Origin: AR12 sp036265915
GTDB lineage: Bacteria; Methylomirabilota; Methylomirabilia; Rokubacteriales; CSP1-6
Length of the DNA: 14,789 nt
Assembly (NCBI GenBank): GCA_036265915.1
Contig: DATAOC010000089.1
Span: forward strand, 1-14,789
Reading direction: 5' to 3'
Position 1 is the first letter of the stretch. Every line of letters starts with the position of its first letter. The notes beneath the pieces are model-generated. The model was not told the origin of the DNA and did no database searches. It saw only the letters and a list, made by a program, of their open reading frames with translations. This document shows positions 12,923-14,789 of the stretch, piece by piece. A program made the translations under genes and the position numbers.

Positions 12923-12954
12923 GGCGCCCTGGACCCGGCCGGGTCCAGGACGCC
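12923..12954 (-). terminator. Strong perfect palindrome downstream of ftsZ
   Basis: Positions 12928-12949 are a perfect 22-bp palindrome (arm CCTGGACCCGG). GGCG (12923-12926) and CGCC (12951-12954) extend the stem by 4 bp past one mismatch. It lies 51 nt after the ftsZ stop on the minus strand. No T-run follows, so it would be a non-canonical terminator or an mRNA 3'-end stabiliser. Either fits the switch from the ftsA-ftsZ unit to the pgeF unit. A dimeric-protein binding site is also possible. Confidence 0.6.
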
Positions 12955-13005
12955 GTCGATGTCGATCGGAAAGAAGAGCTAACGGGGCGCCGCGCGCTCC
13001 CGGAT

Positions 13006-14184
13006 CTAGTCAGCACTCCGACGGAGGAACGTCGGTACGTCGTAGTCGTTATCCGCGAGCGGATCGTCGATGTCCGCGCGATTCTCGCCGTACCGTCGCC
13101 GCCACGCGGGCGCGCTGCCGCCGCCCGGCGTGGCCGCCGCCGGCTGGCGCGCCGCGCGCGGCAGGTCGACCACCTTGCCGCTGCCGGGCTCGGTCTGCGT
13201 CTTCTTCTCGGTGAAGCCGGTGGCGATCACCGTCATGCGCACCTCGTCGCCGAGGCTCGGATCGATGACGGCGCCGAAGATGATGTTCGCCTCGTCGTGC
13301 GCCGCCTCCTGCACGATGCGCGCTCCCTCCTCCACCTCGTGGATCGAGAGATCCGGACCGCCGGTGAAGTTGATCAGGATGCCCTTGGCGCCCTCGATCG
13401 ACGTGTCGTCGAGCAGCGGGCTGGCCACGGCCTTCTGCGCGGCATCGAGCGCCCGGTGCTCGCCGCGGCCGACGCCGGTGCCCATCATGGCCAGGCCCAT
13501 GCCCGACATGATCGTGCGGACGTCGGCGAAGTCGAGGTTCACGAGCCCGGGCACGAGAATGAGATCCGAGATGCCCTGGACGGCCTGCTGCAGGACGGTG
13601 TCGGCCACCTTGAACGCCTCGAGCAACGGCGTACCGCGGTCGACCACGGAGATCAGACGCTGGTTCGGAATCGCGATCAGCGTGTCGACGACGTTGCGCA
13701 GCGCCTCGAGGCCCGCGTCCGCCTGCGTGTGGCGTCGCTTGCCCTCGAACGTGAACGGCTTCGTGACGACGGCGACGGTCAGGATGCCCAGATCCTTCGC
13801 CAGCGAGGCGACGACGGGTGCAGATCCGGTGCCGGTGCCGCCGCCGAGCCCGGCGGTGATGAAGACCATGTCGGCGCCTTCCAGCAGGCGCGTGATGGTC
13901 TCGGGATCCTCGAGCGCGGCGTTGCGTCCGACGTCCGGATTCGAGCCGGCGCCGAGGCCCTGCGTCAGCTTCGCTCCCAGCTGGATCTTCACCGGCGCTG
14001 GTGAGGCACGCAGCGCCTGCATGTCCGTGTTGGCGACGATGAAGTCGACGCCCGTGAAGTCGGCGGCCATCATCCGGCTGACCGCGTTGCCGCCGCCACC
14101 CCCGAGCCCGATCACCTTGATCTTCGCCGCCTGCGGCACCTCGTCCAGCTCGAAGAGCGGGCGCCGTGCGCGATCCTTCTCCAT
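13006..14184 (-). CDS. ftsZ: Cell division protein FtsZ
   Basis: The tubulin-like GTPase that forms the division ring; 392 aa. The ATG at 14182-14184 follows a GAGGAGG site. A longer reading from 14313 would overlap ftsA and adds a low-quality arginine-rich leader. After a short N-terminal tail (MEKDRARRPLFELDEVPQ) come IKVIGLGGGGGNAVSRM and the GTP signature GGGTGTG at about 115-121. The synergy/T7 loop follows in NLDFADVRTIMSG, with Asp219 and Asp222. A variable, Pro/Gly/Arg-rich linker leads to the conserved C-terminal peptide DYDVPTFLRR, the docking site for FtsA, SepF or ZipA-like partners. Here FtsA is encoded just upstream. The gene follows ftsA after 115 nt and ends before a strong hairpin. 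Confidence 0.98.
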   Translation of the reverse strand: MEKDRARRPLFELDEVPQAAKIKVIGLGGGGGNAVSRMMAADFTGVDFIVANTDMQALRASPAPVKIQLGAKLTQGLGAGSNPDVGRNAALEDPETITRLLEGADMVFITAGLGGGTGTGSAPVVASLAKDLGILTVAVVTKPFTFEGKRRHTQADAGLEALRNVVDTLIAIPNQRLISVVDRGTPLLEAFKVADTVLQQAVQGISDLILVPGLVNLDFADVRTIMSGMGLAMMGTGVGRGEHRALDAAQKAVASPLLDDTSIEGAKGILINFTGGPDLSIHEVEEGARIVQEAAHDEANIIFGAVIDPSLGDEVRMTVIATGFTEKKTQTEPGSGKVVDLPRAARQPAAATPGGGSAPAWRRRYGENRADIDDPLADNDYDVPTFLRRSAD

Positions 14185-14189
14185 CCAGG

Positions 14190-14196
14190 CCTCCTC
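14190..14196 (-). promoter_or_regulatory. Ribosome binding site fixing the ftsZ start
   Basis: GAGGAGG on the minus strand is 5 nt before the ATG at 14184. It decides against the upstream in-frame ATG at 14311-14313, which would lie inside the end of ftsA. Confidence 0.8.
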
Positions 14197-14299
14197 GTGA
14201 TGGGCGGCTGGGCGCCGCCGTTGTGCACGCCTGACGCCGGCCGCCTCGTCCCGGGCGAACAGTGGCGGCTGCTCGCCCCCGCGCGGCGGCCGATCTCCG

Positions 14300-14789
14300 C
14301 TAGAGAATTTCACCGAGCCATGCCAGCAGGCGCCGGCCCCAGCGGCCGAGCGCGTGTCCGGGTATCACTGCTTCCGACCACACCGGTCCCGGGGCCATGC
14401 GCCGCGCGCCGTACTGCGCGAGGCCGACCGCGGTGGCATAGACCGGACTCTTGATCACGTCCGCGAGACCCCCGACGTCGCCGGGCACGCCGCGGCGGAC
14501 CGGCTGGTCGAACACCGACTCCGCGAGCTCGGGCACGCCGTGCAGGATCGAGGTGCCGCCGGTGACGACGACGCCGGCCGTGGCCGCCTCCGAGAAGCCC
14601 GCGCGCGTGAGCTCGCGGGCGACGAGGGTGAAGATCTCCTCCACGCGCGGCTGGATGATCTCCGAGAGCACCTGGCGGGACAGCTGCCGCGGCTTGCGGC
14701 CGCCGACGGAGGGAACGTCGACCGTCTCCTCGGCCGGCACCAGGGCGGTGAGCGCGCAGCCGTAGCGCTTCTTGAGATCCTCGGCGTCG
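14300..14789 (-). CDS. ftsA: Cell division protein FtsA, C-terminal part (cut by window edge)
   Basis: The last 163 residues of an actin-like ATPase that tethers FtsZ to the membrane; the 5' part lies beyond 14789. The visible frame opens DAEDLKKRYGCALTA, the usual AExLKxxYG segment. It continues with RQLSRQVLSEIIQPRVEEIF and the adenosine-binding GVVVTGGTSILHGVPELAE. VRRGVPGDVGGLADVIKSPVYATAVGLAQYG follows near the end of the actin fold. The final residues GRWGRRLLAWLGEIL form a basic/hydrophobic amphipathic helix, the membrane-targeting sequence. The stop is at 14300-14302. ftsZ begins 115 nt downstream, the classic dcw order. Nothing in the gap between them stands out apart from the ftsZ ribosome site. 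Confidence 0.96.
   Translation of the reverse strand, partial: DAEDLKKRYGCALTALVPAEETVDVPSVGGRKPRQLSRQVLSEIIQPRVEEIFTLVARELTRAGFSEAATAGVVVTGGTSILHGVPELAESVFDQPVRRGVPGDVGGLADVIKSPVYATAVGLAQYGARRMAPGPVWSEAVIPGHALGRWGRRLLAWLGEIL

Noticed and set aside
12724..14004. Plus-strand open frame opposite pgeF and ftsZ
   Set aside because: Repetitive Arg/Asp/His-rich antisense product; ftsZ occupies the other strand with all its motifs.
1..14789. CRISPR array, insertion sequence or phage module
   Set aside because: No regularly spaced repeats, transposase, integrase or phage structural genes were seen on either strand.

Overview
The window is about 70% GC. Nearly all of its genes lie on the minus strand, tightly packed, with short overlaps and frequent GTG starts. 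The high GC, the ftsA-ftsZ-pgeF-yggS-proC-yggT-divIVA order, a HisZ-type histidine regulator next to purA, and a stand-alone double SagB-type oxidoreductase suggest a free-living environmental bacterium. It may belong to the Rokubacteria/Methylomirabilota or another deeply branching, proteobacteria-like group. That lineage call is an inference from gene content, not a measured placement.

Layout from left to right. Positions 1-1500 are a loose, gene-poor accessory stretch. It holds the tail of a small lipoprotein gene (+), a 122-aa lipoprotein gene (+), a degenerate copy of a tRNA 3' half, a small very basic conserved protein (-) and an intact tRNA-Lys(TTT) (-). Positions 1546-5199 (-) hold, in transcription order, a histidine-phosphatase-family enzyme, hisZ and purA, followed by a small secreted protein with its own start signals. 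Positions 5230-7930 (-) hold a tandem SagB/ThcOx-like oxidoreductase followed by a class V (alanine-glyoxylate type) aminotransferase. A short divergent gap and a 56-aa plus-strand ORF at 8084-8254 separate this from mtnA. mtnA overlaps an exported protein of unknown function by 4 nt. Positions 9663-14789 (-) are the tail of a division/cell-wall cluster: ftsA (cut by the window edge), ftsZ, a strong hairpin, pgeF, yggS, proC, yggT and divIVA.

FtsA and FtsZ build the division ring, and FtsA carries a C-terminal amphipathic membrane anchor. YggT and DivIVA are membrane-associated and polar/septal proteins commonly co-inherited with them. PgeF, YggS and ProC are housekeeping enzymes (nucleoside/muropeptide quality control, PLP homeostasis, proline synthesis). 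PurA, HisZ and MtnA cover AMP synthesis, control of histidine synthesis and methionine salvage.

The most notable pattern is regulatory. Several genes that lack a Shine-Dalgarno sequence carry a -10-like hexamer (TAGAAT, GATAAT, TGTAAT, TATGCT) within about 5-14 nt of the start codon, which suggests leaderless or near-leaderless transcripts. Genes inside operons instead have clear GGAGG-type sites or GTGA overlaps. I see no CRISPR array, transposase, integrase or recognisable defence system, and nothing that amounts to a clearly new multi-gene system.
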